A stretch of 64,000 nt of DNA from Octadecabacter algicola (GCF_021532625.1 NZ_JAKGAR010000003.1:248001-312000); one strand, 5' to 3'. Shown: positions 27,278 to 38,665, numbered from the stretch's first letter. Program-made: numbers and translations. The notes: generated by a model not told the origin, from the letters alone.

Positions 27278-27766
27278 TTACATGTCTTCCAACAGGCCTT
27301 CGCCTGCTGACGTTTCACAGGTACCGGGGCTTTCTTCTGCGTTAAGAACCTTAACTTCGCCATCCATCACAAGCATCGCATAGCGTTTGGACCGATTGAT
27401 AAGACCCGCAGGCGGCGCAGAGAAATCCATGCCGATCGCTTTGGTAAATTCGCCTGCTGGGTCACCAACGGTCACGATGCCGGCATCAGCCGCACCAGTC
27501 GCTTCGGCCCAACTGTCCAGAACGAATGGGTCATTGACGGACAAGCAGATGATTTCCTCAACGCCGCGTTCTTTGAACTCATCCTTTGTGCGAATAAAGC
27601 TTGGAACGTGCGCCGTTGTACAAACTCCTGTGTACGCACCTGGTACCGCAAAAATCACAACATTGCGCCCTTCGGTCAAAGAAGAAACCGAAATTCCTTC
27701 GGGGCCGTCTTCGCCCATCTTTACAAGCATTGCATCTGGCAGTTTGTCGCCCTCTGAAATCGTCAT
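27278..27766 (-). CDS. peroxiredoxin, Prx5-like
   Basis: A 162-residue thiol peroxidase of the Prx5/AhpE-like atypical 2-Cys group. The peroxidatic cysteine is in PGAYTGVCTTAHVPSF near residue 49. A second cysteine sits near the C-terminus in SPGTCETSAGE and could be the resolving residue. It lacks the C-terminal glutaredoxin domain found in some bacterial relatives. It is divergent from the pyridine-nucleotide reductase with 83 bp between starts, a plausible pairing in redox defence, though not proof of partnership. Confidence 0.92.
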   Translation of the reverse strand: MTISEGDKLPDAMLVKMGEDGPEGISVSSLTEGRNVVIFAVPGAYTGVCTTAHVPSFIRTKDEFKERGVEEIICLSVNDPFVLDSWAEATGAADAGIVTVGDPAGEFTKAIGMDFSAPPAGLINRSKRYAMLVMDGEVKVLNAEESPGTCETSAGEGLLEDM

Positions 27767-27849
27767 ATCTAGTCCTTTTCGGCAATTGCGTTGGTCGCTG
27801 CCCTCACTATAGGGTCCATTTTGTCAGCAACCAGATGGAACCGCTATTC

Positions 27850-29058
27850 ATGAGCCATATTGTCGTGATCGGCGCAGGTCAGGCCGGGGCCTCGCTTGCA
27901 GGAAAACTTCGTTCAGAAGGCTTTGAAGGTGAGATTACGCTGCTCGGAGCCGAGGAAAACCCACCCTATCAACGGCCGCCGTTGTCCAAAGCATATCTGC
28001 TAGGCGAGATGGAACGTGAACGGCTCTTTTTGCGTCCCCGCGAATGGTATGAGACCAACAACGTCACCTTGCGCACGGGGACCCGTGTGGTCGCGGTGGA
28101 TGCGGCAGCGCAATCGATCACTCTAGAAGGTGACGAAGTGCTTACTTACGACGAACTGGCTTTGACGACTGGATCCCACCCACGCATGTTGCCCAGTTCT
28201 ATCGGCGGCACCTTGGAAGGCGTTTATGCTGTTCGTGATTTGGCGGATGCCGATGCAATGGCACCCGAGTTCGTTGCTGGCAAACGGCTATTGATTGTTG
28301 GCGGCGGCTACATTGGCCTTGAGGCGGCGGCCGTGGCTGCAAAACTCGGCCTGAATGTCGTTTTGGTTGAAATGGCTGATCGGATTTTACAGCGTGTTGC
28401 CGCACCAGAAACGTCTGAATACTTCCGTAACCTCCATAGCGCGCATGGCGTCGACATCCGCGAAGGTGTCGGGCTAGAGCGTTTGACGGGCGATACTCGA
28501 GTGAGCGGCGCGATCTTGACGGATGGGACGACTCTGGACTGCGACTTTGTGATTGTTGGCGTTGGGATAACGCCTGCAACCGCACTGGCCGAAAGCGCGG
28601 GTGTCTCCTGCGAAAACGGCATCGTCACTGATGCCAATGGCCGAACATCGGACCCACATATTTGGGCCGCTGGCGATTGTGCCACGCTAAACTGGAATGG
28701 ATCCCAAACCCGTATTGAAAGCGTCGGAAATGCCATTGATCAGGCGGAAGCCGTGGCGCGCAATATGATGGGTGCTGATACGCCCTATCAGCCCAAGCCG
28801 TGGTTCTGGTCAGATCAGTATGACTGCAAACTACAAATCGCTGGATTGAACGTGGGTTACACTCGGATTGTCGTCCGTAAAACGGGCGGCGCGCAGTCAC
28901 ATTGGTATTACCGCGATGAGACGCTGCTCGCGGTTGATGCCATGAATGATCCGCGCAACTACATGATCGGAAAACGCCTGATCGAGGCTGGAAAATCACC
29001 CGCACCTGACGTCATCGCAAATCCAGACACCGACATGAAAGCATTGCTAAAAGCATGA
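27850..29058 (+). CDS. NAD(P)/FAD-dependent ferredoxin reductase
   Basis: A 402-residue flavoprotein of the ferredoxin/rubredoxin/putidaredoxin reductase family. The FAD motif is VIGAGQAGASLAGKL, the NAD(P) motif is LLIVGGGYIGLEAAAVA, and the second FAD motif is IWAAGDCA. NPPYQRPPLSKAYL is typical of BphA4/PdR enzymes feeding oxygenases. No ferredoxin or oxygenase gene is nearby, so its partner must lie elsewhere. The ATG at 27850 is preferred; an upstream ATG at 27835 lacks a ribosome binding site. Its stop overlaps the rsmD start (ATGA). Confidence 0.9.
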   Translation: MSHIVVIGAGQAGASLAGKLRSEGFEGEITLLGAEENPPYQRPPLSKAYLLGEMERERLFLRPREWYETNNVTLRTGTRVVAVDAAAQSITLEGDEVLTYDELALTTGSHPRMLPSSIGGTLEGVYAVRDLADADAMAPEFVAGKRLLIVGGGYIGLEAAAVAAKLGLNVVLVEMADRILQRVAAPETSEYFRNLHSAHGVDIREGVGLERLTGDTRVSGAILTDGTTLDCDFVIVGVGITPATALAESAGVSCENGIVTDANGRTSDPHIWAAGDCATLNWNGSQTRIESVGNAIDQAEAVARNMMGADTPYQPKPWFWSDQYDCKLQIAGLNVGYTRIVVRKTGGAQSHWYYRDETLLAVDAMNDPRNYMIGKRLIEAGKSPAPDVIANPDTDMKALLKA

Positions 29059-29600
29059 GGATCATTGCTGGACAGCATCGCGGACTAACTCTTGCGAGTG
29101 TAGGCAAGGGTGACGAGGCCGCTCATCTGCGACCAACACCGGACCGTGTGCGCGAAAGCCTGTTCAACGTTCTAATGAGCTACAGCTTACCGCACGGCGC
29201 GCGGGTTCTGGATCTGTTTGCTGGCACGGGTGCATTGGGTCTAGAAGCGTTGTCACGCGGCGCTGAGCATGTGACGTTTGTGGACAATGGCCGCGTCGCC
29301 CAAAAACTCATCCGTGAGAACATCGCCAAGACCCGCCGCGAAGATGACACGACTTTGCTGACGTGTGCGGCAAACAAGTTGCCAATGGCATCAGCGCCCT
29401 GCGACCTCGTGTTCTTAGACCCTCCATACGGTAAATCACTTGGAGAGGCCGCGCTTTTGATCGCGCACAAGAGCGGATGGCTGGCAGGTGACGCGCTGAT
29501 CGTATTTGAAGAAAACACTCCACAAGCAGTTGCTGGTTTTGAGCAAGTCGACCTGCGCCGCTATGGCGACACACATATTACGTTATTGAGGGCCCAATGA
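29055..29600 (+). CDS. rsmD: 16S rRNA G966 N2-methyltransferase RsmD
   Basis: A 181-residue SAM methyltransferase that modifies G966 of 16S rRNA in the assembled 30S subunit. The start MRIIAGQHRGLTL, the substrate-loop RPTPDRVRESLFNVL, the SAM motif LDLFAGTGALGLEALSRGA and the catalytic LDPPYG are all diagnostic. It overlaps both neighbours by four bases, sitting between the reductase and a HAD phosphatase. This is a compact operon without an obvious shared pathway. Confidence 0.96.
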   Translation: MRIIAGQHRGLTLASVGKGDEAAHLRPTPDRVRESLFNVLMSYSLPHGARVLDLFAGTGALGLEALSRGAEHVTFVDNGRVAQKLIRENIAKTRREDDTTLLTCAANKLPMASAPCDLVFLDPPYGKSLGEAALLIAHKSGWLAGDALIVFEENTPQAVAGFEQVDLRRYGDTHITLLRAQ

Positions 29601-30238
29601 CCCCCGAACTCGTTGTTTTTGATTGCGACGGCGTTCTGGTCGATACGGAACACGCGACCGCGACAATCATTGCTGAAAGCTTCACTCATTATGGCCTCCC
29701 ACTAAACGGGGGTGAGGTCGCTGATCTCTTTACTGGTGGCACGATGGACACCGTGATGGCCGAAGGGAAAAGGCGCGGCGCCGATTTGCCTGACAGTTGG
29801 CTCGACGAGGTGTATGGCCTGATCTACGCGAGACTTGCCCAAGGCGTTGACGTGTTTGACGGTGTGTTTCAAATTCTTGACGCATTGGTCGAAGCTGGCG
29901 TGCCCCACTACATTGCATCTAATGGCACAATGCAAAAGATGCGACTATCGCTCCGACCATCGGGGCTTTGGGATCGGTTCGACGGCCGTATCATGTGCCG
30001 TGAAGATTACTTGCCCAAACCTGACCCCGCAATGATCTTACATGCGATCGCGCAGACGAATGTAGACCCGCGAAAGACCGTGATGATTGACGACAGTACC
30101 GCAGGGTGCAGTGCTGGGATCGCTGCAGGCGTGCGCACAATTGGGTTCGCGACAGAAGGTCAGGACGCGGATCTTGCTGCGCTCGGGGCTGAAGTCGCCA
30201 ACTCGATGGCGCAGGTACAACAGCTGATCTTGAATTAG
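29597..30238 (+). CDS. HAD-IA family phosphatase
   Basis: A 213-residue haloacid-dehalogenase-superfamily hydrolase of the phosphoglycolate phosphatase/beta-phosphoglucomutase type. Motif I is VFDCDGVLVDTE with the nucleophilic aspartate, motif II is IASNGT, and motifs III-IV include KPDPAM and MIDDSTAGCSAGIAAG. The alpha-helical cap (GLIYARLAQGVDVFDGV) is type C1. The substrate cannot be deduced. It is translationally coupled to rsmD. It converges on map, and the two stops share TTAG (30235-30238). Confidence 0.9.
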   Translation: MTPELVVFDCDGVLVDTEHATATIIAESFTHYGLPLNGGEVADLFTGGTMDTVMAEGKRRGADLPDSWLDEVYGLIYARLAQGVDVFDGVFQILDALVEAGVPHYIASNGTMQKMRLSLRPSGLWDRFDGRIMCREDYLPKPDPAMILHAIAQTNVDPRKTVMIDDSTAGCSAGIAAGVRTIGFATEGQDADLAALGAEVANSMAQVQQLILN

Positions 30239-31044
30239 AACGTCGGGTGGAATTTTCCAGCTGGCGAGGTCGTAAAGATCTCTGCACCGTCTGCTGTAAT
30301 CCCAATGGAATGTTCGAACTGAGCTGACAGTGACTTGTCCCGCGTTACGGCAGTCCAGTCATCAGCCAAAATCTTCGTTTCTGGCCGCCCAAGGTTCACC
30401 ATCGGTTCAATCGTAAAGAACATGCCCTCTTGCAGTACAGGTCCCGTTCCCGCGCGGCCATAGTGCAAAACGTTTGGTGGCGCATGGAACACAACACCAA
30501 GACCGTGTCCGCAAAAATCGCGTACGACCGACATGCGTTGACTTTCGGCATAGGTTTGGATCGCGTGGCCAATATCACCAAACGTATTCCCTGGCTTAGC
30601 GGCCTCAATTCCCAGCATCAGCGCGTCATGTGTCACATCGATCAAGCGTTTTGCTTTCACGCTTGGTTTGCCGCCCGCGACATACATTCGGCTCGTGTCA
30701 CCGAACCAACCGTCGACAATCACGGTCACGTCGATATTGATGATATCACCTGACTTAAGTGTCTTCGTGCTCGGAATTCCGTGGCAAACGACATGGTTAA
30801 CACTGATGCAACTTGCGTGTTTGTAGCCTTTGTAACCGATCGTGGCAGACTTGGCGCCAGCTTCGTTGACCCACTGGGTAATCAACGTATCAAGCGCCTC
30901 GGTCGTCTGACCTGGAGTCACGTGCTCTGCGATCCGATCCAAAATCTCAGCGGCCAATTGTCCGGCCTTATGCATGCCTGCAAAATCAGCGGGTTCATAC
31001 AGGCGAATGCCGTCTTTTGTCATCGTGGCTTTTGAGGTGCTCAT
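30235..31044 (-). CDS. map: methionine aminopeptidase, type I
   Basis: Removes the initiator methionine from nascent proteins. It has 269 residues, with the five metal ligands in NIDVTVIVDGWFGDTS (two Asp), GHGLGVVFH, FTIEPM and QFEHSIGI. The substrate-binding histidine is in HVVCHGIPS. The ATG at 31044 is chosen because AAGGA lies 7 bases upstream; the preceding codon is a GTG in frame. It is downstream of sfsA on the same strand with a 99-bp gap. Confidence 0.95.
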   Translation of the reverse strand: MSTSKATMTKDGIRLYEPADFAGMHKAGQLAAEILDRIAEHVTPGQTTEALDTLITQWVNEAGAKSATIGYKGYKHASCISVNHVVCHGIPSTKTLKSGDIINIDVTVIVDGWFGDTSRMYVAGGKPSVKAKRLIDVTHDALMLGIEAAKPGNTFGDIGHAIQTYAESQRMSVVRDFCGHGLGVVFHAPPNVLHYGRAGTGPVLQEGMFFTIEPMVNLGRPETKILADDWTAVTRDKSLSAQFEHSIGITADGAEIFTTSPAGKFHPTF

Positions 31045-31143
31045 CACTTAATCCTTTGTCTTAAGACCAGATAAGACACATCTATCGTTTTCAAAACCCC
31101 CTCGGGCTTCATCTGGCTGAATTATCTCTTGTGGAAGGGTCGA

Positions 31144-31839
31144 TCAGCCGTACGGCAGCTGATGGGTAGCCGTGATCCCATCGGGTGTAATCGCGCAAGC
31201 CAGACATATTACTTCAACTCCAGCCGCCTGTGCGGCCTTAAATGCAGCGGCATAGGTCGGATCGATATCTGCAGCCAACGTCACGCGATCGCAATCCGTT
31301 CGTTGCACCAAAAACAACAACACAGCCCGATGACCTTGTTCGACCATTGCTGCCAAATCGCCAAGGTGCTTTGCGCCGCGCGCTGTGACGCTGTCTGGAA
31401 ACTCTGCCAATCCCGCTTGTCGTGAAAGGGTCACCGATTTCACTTCGAGATAACAATCCCGCCGTCCGCTACTGCTGAGTAGAAAATCGACACGGCTTTT
31501 CTCGCGGTACTTCACCTCAGGCCGGATCACATCGTACCCGCTTAGAGCGTCGATCCCCTCGGCTAAGGCCTCGGCGACGACTTTATTGGCAGCGCCTGTA
31601 TCAATCCCGACAAAGGCATCGGGCAGTTCGGCCAGCCGCCACCCCCAGTCGAGCTTTTTCTTAGGGTCGTCATTGGGCTCAATCCAAACCCGCATCCCTT
31701 CGTCCTTCAACCCCATCATTGAACCTGGGTTCGGGCAATGAGCCTTTACGACCGTGCCATCGGAGAGTTCTACATCAGACAAGAACCGCATATAGCGGCG
31801 GATCAGTCGGGCCGGAACAAGGGGAGTGGCAAAGCGCAT
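31144..31839 (-). CDS. sfsA: SfsA family DNA-binding/nuclease protein
   Basis: A 231-residue SfsA protein, named for sugar-fermentation stimulation in E. coli and predicted to have a PD-(D/E)XK nuclease fold. The N-terminal OB-like part includes FLSDVELSDGTVVKAHCPNPGSM. The nuclease core is SRVDFLL followed by CYLEVKSVTL, with D and ExK positions present, then ARGAKHLGDLAAM. Its cellular role is not settled. It is divergent from the CinA-like gene by 39 bp, so the two promoters must be interleaved. Confidence 0.93.
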   Translation of the reverse strand: MRFATPLVPARLIRRYMRFLSDVELSDGTVVKAHCPNPGSMMGLKDEGMRVWIEPNDDPKKKLDWGWRLAELPDAFVGIDTGAANKVVAEALAEGIDALSGYDVIRPEVKYREKSRVDFLLSSSGRRDCYLEVKSVTLSRQAGLAEFPDSVTARGAKHLGDLAAMVEQGHRAVLLFLVQRTDCDRVTLAADIDPTYAAAFKAAQAAGVEVICLACAITPDGITATHQLPYG

Positions 31840-31878
31840 AAGCGCGATTTATACCATTCCCAACCATAGGAGAAGTGC

Positions 31879-32601
31879 ATGACCAATCCCACTGCCGCCA
31901 TGCTAGTTATCGGCGATGAAATCCTGTCTGGTCGCACACGCGACGCCAATATGTATCATCTCGCTGGGGAACTTACGAAAGTGGGGATCGACCTGAAAGA
32001 AGTGCGTGTGGTCAGTGACGATGCACCTGCAATTGTTGCGGCCGTTAAGGCACTGTCTAGTGCCTACGGTACGGTTTTCACATCCGGCGGAATCGGGCCA
32101 ACCCACGATGACATTACCGCCGATTGCATCGCGGCAGCATTTGATGACCACATCGACGTGCGCGACGATGCCCGAGCGCTGTTGCAAGCCCATTACGACC
32201 GCAATGGGCAGGAGCTAAACGACGCCCGCCTGCGCATGGCCCGCATTCCAGACAGCGCAACTCTGATCGACAACCCCGTCAGCATCGCGCCCGGTTTCAC
32301 AGTGCAAAACGTGCACGTTATGGCAGGTGTGCCATCCGTATTTCAAGCAATGGTGGCGACAATTCTGCCCACGCTTTCAGGCGGCGCACCACTGTTGTCA
32401 GAAACTTTGCGCATTGATCGTGGCGAAGGAGATATCGCTGGGCCGCTTGCCAATTTAGCTGCGTCCTATGCAGACCTTTCAGTTGGATCCTACCCGTTCC
32501 AGAAAGACGGAAGGTACGGGTCCAACATCGTGATCCGTGGACAAGACGCAGCACGCGTTTCTGCCGCGCTGACTGACTTAAAGGCTGCGTTTCCCACATG
32601 A
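31879..32601 (+). CDS. CinA N-terminal-like molybdopterin-binding protein
   Basis: A 240-residue stand-alone MoCF_biosynth domain (COG1058) as found at the N-terminus of CinA, without the C-terminal nicotinamide-nucleotide amidase domain. IGDEILSGRTRDANMYHLAGEL and FTSGGIGPTHDDITADCIA are signature segments. In CinA this domain is an ADP-ribose pyrophosphatase; whether that holds here is unknown. The ribosome binding site is AGGAGAAG. The stop overlaps the next gene's ATG, forming the first pair of a four-gene run. Confidence 0.9.
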   Translation: MTNPTAAMLVIGDEILSGRTRDANMYHLAGELTKVGIDLKEVRVVSDDAPAIVAAVKALSSAYGTVFTSGGIGPTHDDITADCIAAAFDDHIDVRDDARALLQAHYDRNGQELNDARLRMARIPDSATLIDNPVSIAPGFTVQNVHVMAGVPSVFQAMVATILPTLSGGAPLLSETLRIDRGEGDIAGPLANLAASYADLSVGSYPFQKDGRYGSNIVIRGQDAARVSAALTDLKAAFPT

Positions 32602-33317
32602 CACCTGAAATACTCACGTCTTTGATCGACGCCACATGGCCCGCCAAATCGCTCCGCGATGTGAGCGGTTGGACCATTCGTGAGGGCGCTGGTGGCGGCA
32701 GTCGTGTAAGCGCAGCTACGGCGACAAAAGCCGCAAAACTTGAGGAATACCCCCTTGCGGCGAACGCAATGCGTGACATCGGGCAAAACCCGCTATTCAT
32801 GGTCCGCGCAGGAGAAGACACACTCGATGCCGCGCTCGAACGTGACGGCTACGCGATCAAAGACCCAGTCACCTATTACACCGCCCCCGTCGAAAAAATC
32901 GCAACCGAGCGCCCGCCTGCCGTCACATGTTTTGAGGTTTGGCCGCCATTGGCAACGCAGGCCGAGATTTGGGATGCAGGCGGTATCGATGATGCGCGAT
33001 TGGCAGTGATGGAACGTGCCGAAAGTCCAAAGACAACAATCTTGGGCCGCGTTCATGATACACCTGCCGGAACAGCCTTTGCGGCCATTCACGATGGGGT
33101 CGCAATGCTGCACGCGATTGAGACGGCTTCTGCATTTCGCCGTCAGGGCGTAGGCCGCCACATGATCCGCGCCTTGGCATTTTGGGCGCAAGGGCGCGGC
33201 GCAACGCAAGTCGCTCTCTTGGTGACGAAAGCAAATGTCGGTGCCAATGCTCTCTATACTTCCATGGGGTTCACTCCTGTGGGAGGATACCACTACCGCA
33301 TCCAAACCGAGGACTGA
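32598..33317 (+). CDS. GNAT family N-acetyltransferase
   Basis: A 239-residue protein. The C-terminal 100 residues form a GNAT domain with the acetyl-CoA loop RRQGVGRHMIRAL and the following VTKANVGANALYTSMGF, typical of amino-group acetyltransferases. The N-terminal 120 residues (ATWPAKSLRDVSGWTIREGAGGG) resemble the substrate-side half seen in longer GNAT proteins. The acceptor is unknown. It is coupled to the CinA-like gene by ATGA overlap and followed one base later by the AhpD-like gene. Confidence 0.87.
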   Translation: MTPEILTSLIDATWPAKSLRDVSGWTIREGAGGGSRVSAATATKAAKLEEYPLAANAMRDIGQNPLFMVRAGEDTLDAALERDGYAIKDPVTYYTAPVEKIATERPPAVTCFEVWPPLATQAEIWDAGGIDDARLAVMERAESPKTTILGRVHDTPAGTAFAAIHDGVAMLHAIETASAFRRQGVGRHMIRALAFWAQGRGATQVALLVTKANVGANALYTSMGFTPVGGYHYRIQTED

Positions 33318-33318
33318 A

Positions 33319-33888
33319 ATGTCTAACGATCAACCGACAGCGTTAAACCTACCGCAAGCTGATCCACTTCCAGATCATATCGCAAAATACTTTTCGATAT
33401 GTGACGAAAAACTCGGTTTCGTGCCCAATGTTCTTCGTGCCTACGCTTTTGATCCAGCAAAACTGGATGCGTTTTCGACGATGTACAATGATCTGATGCT
33501 CGCTGAATCAGGCCTAAGCAAACTCGAAAGAGAAATGATCGCAGTCGTCGTATCGTCGATCAATAAGTGCTTTTATTGCCTCACGGCCCACGGCCAAGCG
33601 GTAAGGGCGTTATCAGGCGATCCTATTTTAGGTGAACAATTGGTAATGAATTGGAGGGCGGCTGATTTAACAGAACGACAGATGGCGATGCTAACCTTCG
33701 TGGAAAAAGCAACCAAGGCCAGCTGCGAAATCGCAGAGACGGACCGTAGCGCGTTAAGAACCGCTGGTTTCAATGATCGTGATATTTGGGACATTTCCGC
33801 TGTCATGGGTTTTTTCAACATGACGAACCGCATGGCAAGTGCCACAGACATGCGTCCCAATGATGAATACCACGCGCTAGACCGATGA
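33319..33888 (+). CDS. peroxidase-related AhpD-like protein
   Basis: A 189-residue alkylhydroperoxidase/carboxymuconolactone-decarboxylase-superfamily protein. The redox CxxC is present in SSINKCFYCLTAHG, and the N-terminal half has FVPNVLRAYAFDPAKL, which marks the uncharacterised peroxidase-related enzyme subfamily. The helical bundle and length fit. The ATG at 33319 begins one base after the previous stop region and fits the family start. It overlaps the OmpA-like gene by ATGA. Confidence 0.9.
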   Translation: MSNDQPTALNLPQADPLPDHIAKYFSICDEKLGFVPNVLRAYAFDPAKLDAFSTMYNDLMLAESGLSKLEREMIAVVVSSINKCFYCLTAHGQAVRALSGDPILGEQLVMNWRAADLTERQMAMLTFVEKATKASCEIAETDRSALRTAGFNDRDIWDISAVMGFFNMTNRMASATDMRPNDEYHALDR

Positions 33889-34808
33889 TCCGATACATCG
33901 CCCTTCTCTTGATGCCCCTTCAGGCCGCTGCAGTGACATTGGACATGCCCGCGAACGCAACGTTAGCTGTAGAAGAGGTCGAAGGGCTGGGCAGTTACGC
34001 TATGCCGACTGCGCCATGGTCACCAGAAGGGATGCCAGTTTTGACCGGCACCGGGGAAGTTCGCAGTCAAGCATGGCACGTTGATGCCGCCGGTATTACG
34101 ACGCTTCAGCTCCTACGCCCCCTCGAGAACCAATTGGTTGAGGATGGGTTCGAAGTCTTGTTTCGCTGCACGGATGATGGCTGTGGTGGCTTTGATTTCC
34201 GGTTCTCAACGGATGTCCTGCCCGCACCCGCTATGCACGTCGATTTAGGCGATTTCCGGTTTTTGGCGCTACAACGAGACGTCGATGGCGAAATAGAACT
34301 ACTCAGTATCCTAGTAAGTCGATCATCGTCGACGGGATTTGTGCAGGTCATTCGCGTAGGCACAGCAGGCAGCAGCATCGTAGCCGAAGCTGACGCCCCA
34401 GCCGTTCGAGCTGTTACACCGACAATCACGGGCGACCTTGCTCAATCATTGGAAAACGTTGGACGTTTCATATTGGCCGATCTGGCGTTTCAAACAGGGT
34501 CCGCGCAATTGGGCGAGGGGACGTTTCAAACTCTGGAAGATCTTGCCAATTATCTGATCGCCAACCCAAACCGAACAGTTGCATTGGTCGGACACACGGA
34601 CACGGTTGGGTCGCTGGACGGGAATATTGCCCTCTCGAAACGGCGTGCAGGGTCTGTTCTCGAACGCCTAGTGACGGCGTACTCAGTACCGCGTCGCCAG
34701 CTAGAGGCCGAAGGAATGGGGTACCTTGCACCCGTCGCCACGAACCTGACCGAAGAAGGTCGCGAAACAAACAGACGTGTCGAAGTGATCATCACCTCAA
34801 CCGAATGA
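33885..34808 (+). CDS. OmpA-family envelope protein
   Basis: A 307-residue exported protein: signal peptide (MIRYIALLLMPLQAAA), a region of about 160 residues without recognised domain that contains the pair CTDDGC, a Thr/Ala-rich linker, then a C-terminal OmpA domain. In that domain TVALVGHTDTVGS and NIALSKRRAGSVLERL are seen, with the peptidoglycan-contacting Asp and Arg retained. It probably anchors the outer membrane or a periplasmic complex to peptidoglycan. It is the last gene of the run starting at 31879. Confidence 0.88.
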   Translation: MIRYIALLLMPLQAAAVTLDMPANATLAVEEVEGLGSYAMPTAPWSPEGMPVLTGTGEVRSQAWHVDAAGITTLQLLRPLENQLVEDGFEVLFRCTDDGCGGFDFRFSTDVLPAPAMHVDLGDFRFLALQRDVDGEIELLSILVSRSSSTGFVQVIRVGTAGSSIVAEADAPAVRAVTPTITGDLAQSLENVGRFILADLAFQTGSAQLGEGTFQTLEDLANYLIANPNRTVALVGHTDTVGSLDGNIALSKRRAGSVLERLVTAYSVPRRQLEAEGMGYLAPVATNLTEEGRETNRRVEVIITSTE

Positions 34809-34831
34809 CAGGGTACTCATTCCCATAAAAA

Positions 34832-34865
34832 AACGCAGCCCCCATTTGACTGGGCGGGCTGCGTT
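34832..34865 (-). terminator. rho-independent terminator of LysR gene
   Basis: AACGCAGCCC (34832-34841) pairs with GGGCTGCGTT (34856-34865). On the minus strand it is followed by a run of T (eight, from the AAAAAAA before the stem), so it terminates the LysR gene. It may also stop the OmpA operon. Confidence 0.82.
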
Positions 34866-34901
34866 AGTAAGGGTGTTGCACCCGTGGGATTCTTGATTGG
34901 G

Positions 34902-35807
34902 CTACCAGGCGTCTGGACCTTTTTCGGCAAATGCATGCACGAGGAAGTCGATGAAAGCGCGGACCTTAGGCTGGGTAAACCGACCCGGAGGATAGACCGC
35001 ATAGATGCCTTGTGTTTCGACTGGAAGATCAGGGATCGCTTCTTCAACCAGACCTTTTTCCAACGCGTCAGCATAAAGGAATGATGGCAAGTACGCGATT
35101 CCAAGGCCCGAAATCGCCGCGTTCAGCAGGGACTGACCATCGTTCACTGTCAGCCAGCCAGCAGTGCGCACTTGACGTTTTTCACCGGATGGCGCTGTGA
35201 GTTTCCAAACAGCAGAATTCGCTTGGTTTGAATAATGAAGCAGTTTGTGATCGTTCAAATCGTCGATCTTTTCTGGACGACCGTATTGCTCAAAGTAACT
35301 TGGAGCCGCGACCATACGACGAGACGTTTCTGTCAGTTTACGGGCGCGCAGCGTGCTGTCTTCCAACTCACCAATGCGGATCGCCATATCGAACCCTTCG
35401 GAGATCAGTTCAACATAGCGGTTGTTAAGAACCATATTGACTGTGATGTCGCCGAATTCGCTGAGGAAATCGCCCAGAACAGGAGACAGATGGTTGACCC
35501 CGAAATCCGTTGCAACGCTGATCCGCAATAGGCCAGATGGAGCGCTTTGCATGGACGTAACCAATGCATCCGCTTCGCCAGCGTCATTCAGAACGCGGCG
35601 AGCGCGGTCATAGTAAGCAAGGCCAATTTCGGTCGGGCTTACGCGCCGAGTCGTGCGGTTCAGTAGACGCGCACCAAGTCGGGCCTCCAGAGATGACACA
35701 TGCTTAGAAACCGCGGATTTGCTAATCCCCATTTTCTTTGCTGCGTCAGTAAATCCACCCTGATCCACAACTGTGGCAAAGGCTTCCATTTCCGTAAGGC
35801 GATCCAT
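34902..35807 (-). CDS. LysR-family transcriptional regulator
   Basis: A 301-residue LTTR. The winged helix-turn-helix is at residues 15-45 (FTDAAKKMGISKSAVSKHVSSLE), followed by the linker helix and a periplasmic-binding-like sensor domain. The ATG at 35807 is selected because AAGGATCAAGT precedes it and the family start MDRLTEMEAFATVVDQGG follows. It belongs to the large subgroup in which LNRTTR marks the wing. The target is not evident: the neighbours on both sides run co-directional or convergent, so the usual divergent target is missing. Confidence 0.92.
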   Translation of the reverse strand: MDRLTEMEAFATVVDQGGFTDAAKKMGISKSAVSKHVSSLEARLGARLLNRTTRRVSPTEIGLAYYDRARRVLNDAGEADALVTSMQSAPSGLLRISVATDFGVNHLSPVLGDFLSEFGDITVNMVLNNRYVELISEGFDMAIRIGELEDSTLRARKLTETSRRMVAAPSYFEQYGRPEKIDDLNDHKLLHYSNQANSAVWKLTAPSGEKRQVRTAGWLTVNDGQSLLNAAISGLGIAYLPSFLYADALEKGLVEEAIPDLPVETQGIYAVYPPGRFTQPKVRAFIDFLVHAFAEKGPDAW

Positions 35808-35919
35808 ACTTGATCCTTGGTCTGCGTACTTGTTCGAGGACCATCTATCGGGGCCAAAAGGGGCAGTAGTGGGGCATGAGCCTGACAATTGCGGGGTATT
35901 CACAGGACTGTTGCGAGGC

Positions 35920-35946
35920 AGGAAACACAGAAACGCGGTGTTTCCT
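35920..35946. terminator. stem-loop after SGNH lipoprotein gene
   Basis: Perfect 9-bp arms AGGAAACAC and GTGTTTCCT separated by 9 bases, 8 bp past the SGNH stop. No clear U-tract follows, so it may be a weak terminator or an mRNA 3'-protecting stem. Confidence 0.4.
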
Positions 35947-35954
35947 TGATATTA

Positions 35955-36626
35955 TTACGACCCGTTTGCTCTGATCGCAGAAGTTATCAACTGTCCAATC
36001 AGGGCTGCGCCACGTGGTGACGGATGCACCATGTCTTCTGCATAGGCTGCTGCGTCCCCTGAACCAACGACTTTTCCAGCATCAACAAATGTTACGGTAG
36101 GGATCGTTGCAGCGAACCGTTCTTGTCTTGCGGACAGCTCATCTAATTCAGATACGCAATCTGAGAACGAACCGCCACGATCACTGACAGTATAGTAACC
36201 CAGTAGGATTACATCTACACCCTGCCCAGCAACCTGCGAGATAAACGCAGGAATCGCACCGTTTTGTCCGTCCTGTGAGATGAGTGCATCCAGAACACGC
36301 TCAGCGTCGAGCGTGCCACAGGTCGGCAAAAGATCATTGCCGCCGCCATCGACGATCATCCAGTCCCAATCATTGTTGGCATATTGTGTCGGTATGCCAC
36401 GCGGACCCAAGAACGTCGCACCGCTGATCGACACGTTACTAACCGCAAGGCCGGATTGTTGTTCAACAACGCTCGGAATTGAAAGCCCTGTCCCACGGTG
36501 CCACGCGAGAATGGAATCCCCAACAACGATGACATCAGCATCCAGATCAACGGCGGTCGGCACAAACGAGCAAGCCGTCAGCCCCAGCGCGACGGTAAGT
36601 GTTGCAGACCAGTTCAGAAATGCCAT
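35955..36626 (-). CDS. SGNH/GDSL-type lipoprotein hydrolase
   Basis: A 223-residue predicted lipoprotein esterase. The lipobox LGLTAC puts the acylated cysteine at residue 19. The SGNH blocks follow: block I VVGDSILAWH with the nucleophilic serine, a glycine in NVSISGAT, block III GGNDL with the oxyanion asparagine, and block V DMVHPSP with the catalytic Asp-His. Substrate unknown; relatives deacylate lipids or carbohydrate esters. It is upstream of the LysR gene and downstream of fadH on the same strand with a 17-bp gap. Confidence 0.88.
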   Translation of the reverse strand: MAFLNWSATLTVALGLTACSFVPTAVDLDADVIVVGDSILAWHRGTGLSIPSVVEQQSGLAVSNVSISGATFLGPRGIPTQYANNDWDWMIVDGGGNDLLPTCGTLDAERVLDALISQDGQNGAIPAFISQVAGQGVDVILLGYYTVSDRGGSFSDCVSELDELSARQERFAATIPTVTFVDAGKVVGSGDAAAYAEDMVHPSPRGAALIGQLITSAIRANGS

Positions 36627-36643
36627 GTCGTTCGTCCCTTAAA

Positions 36644-38665
<2,022 letters not shown>
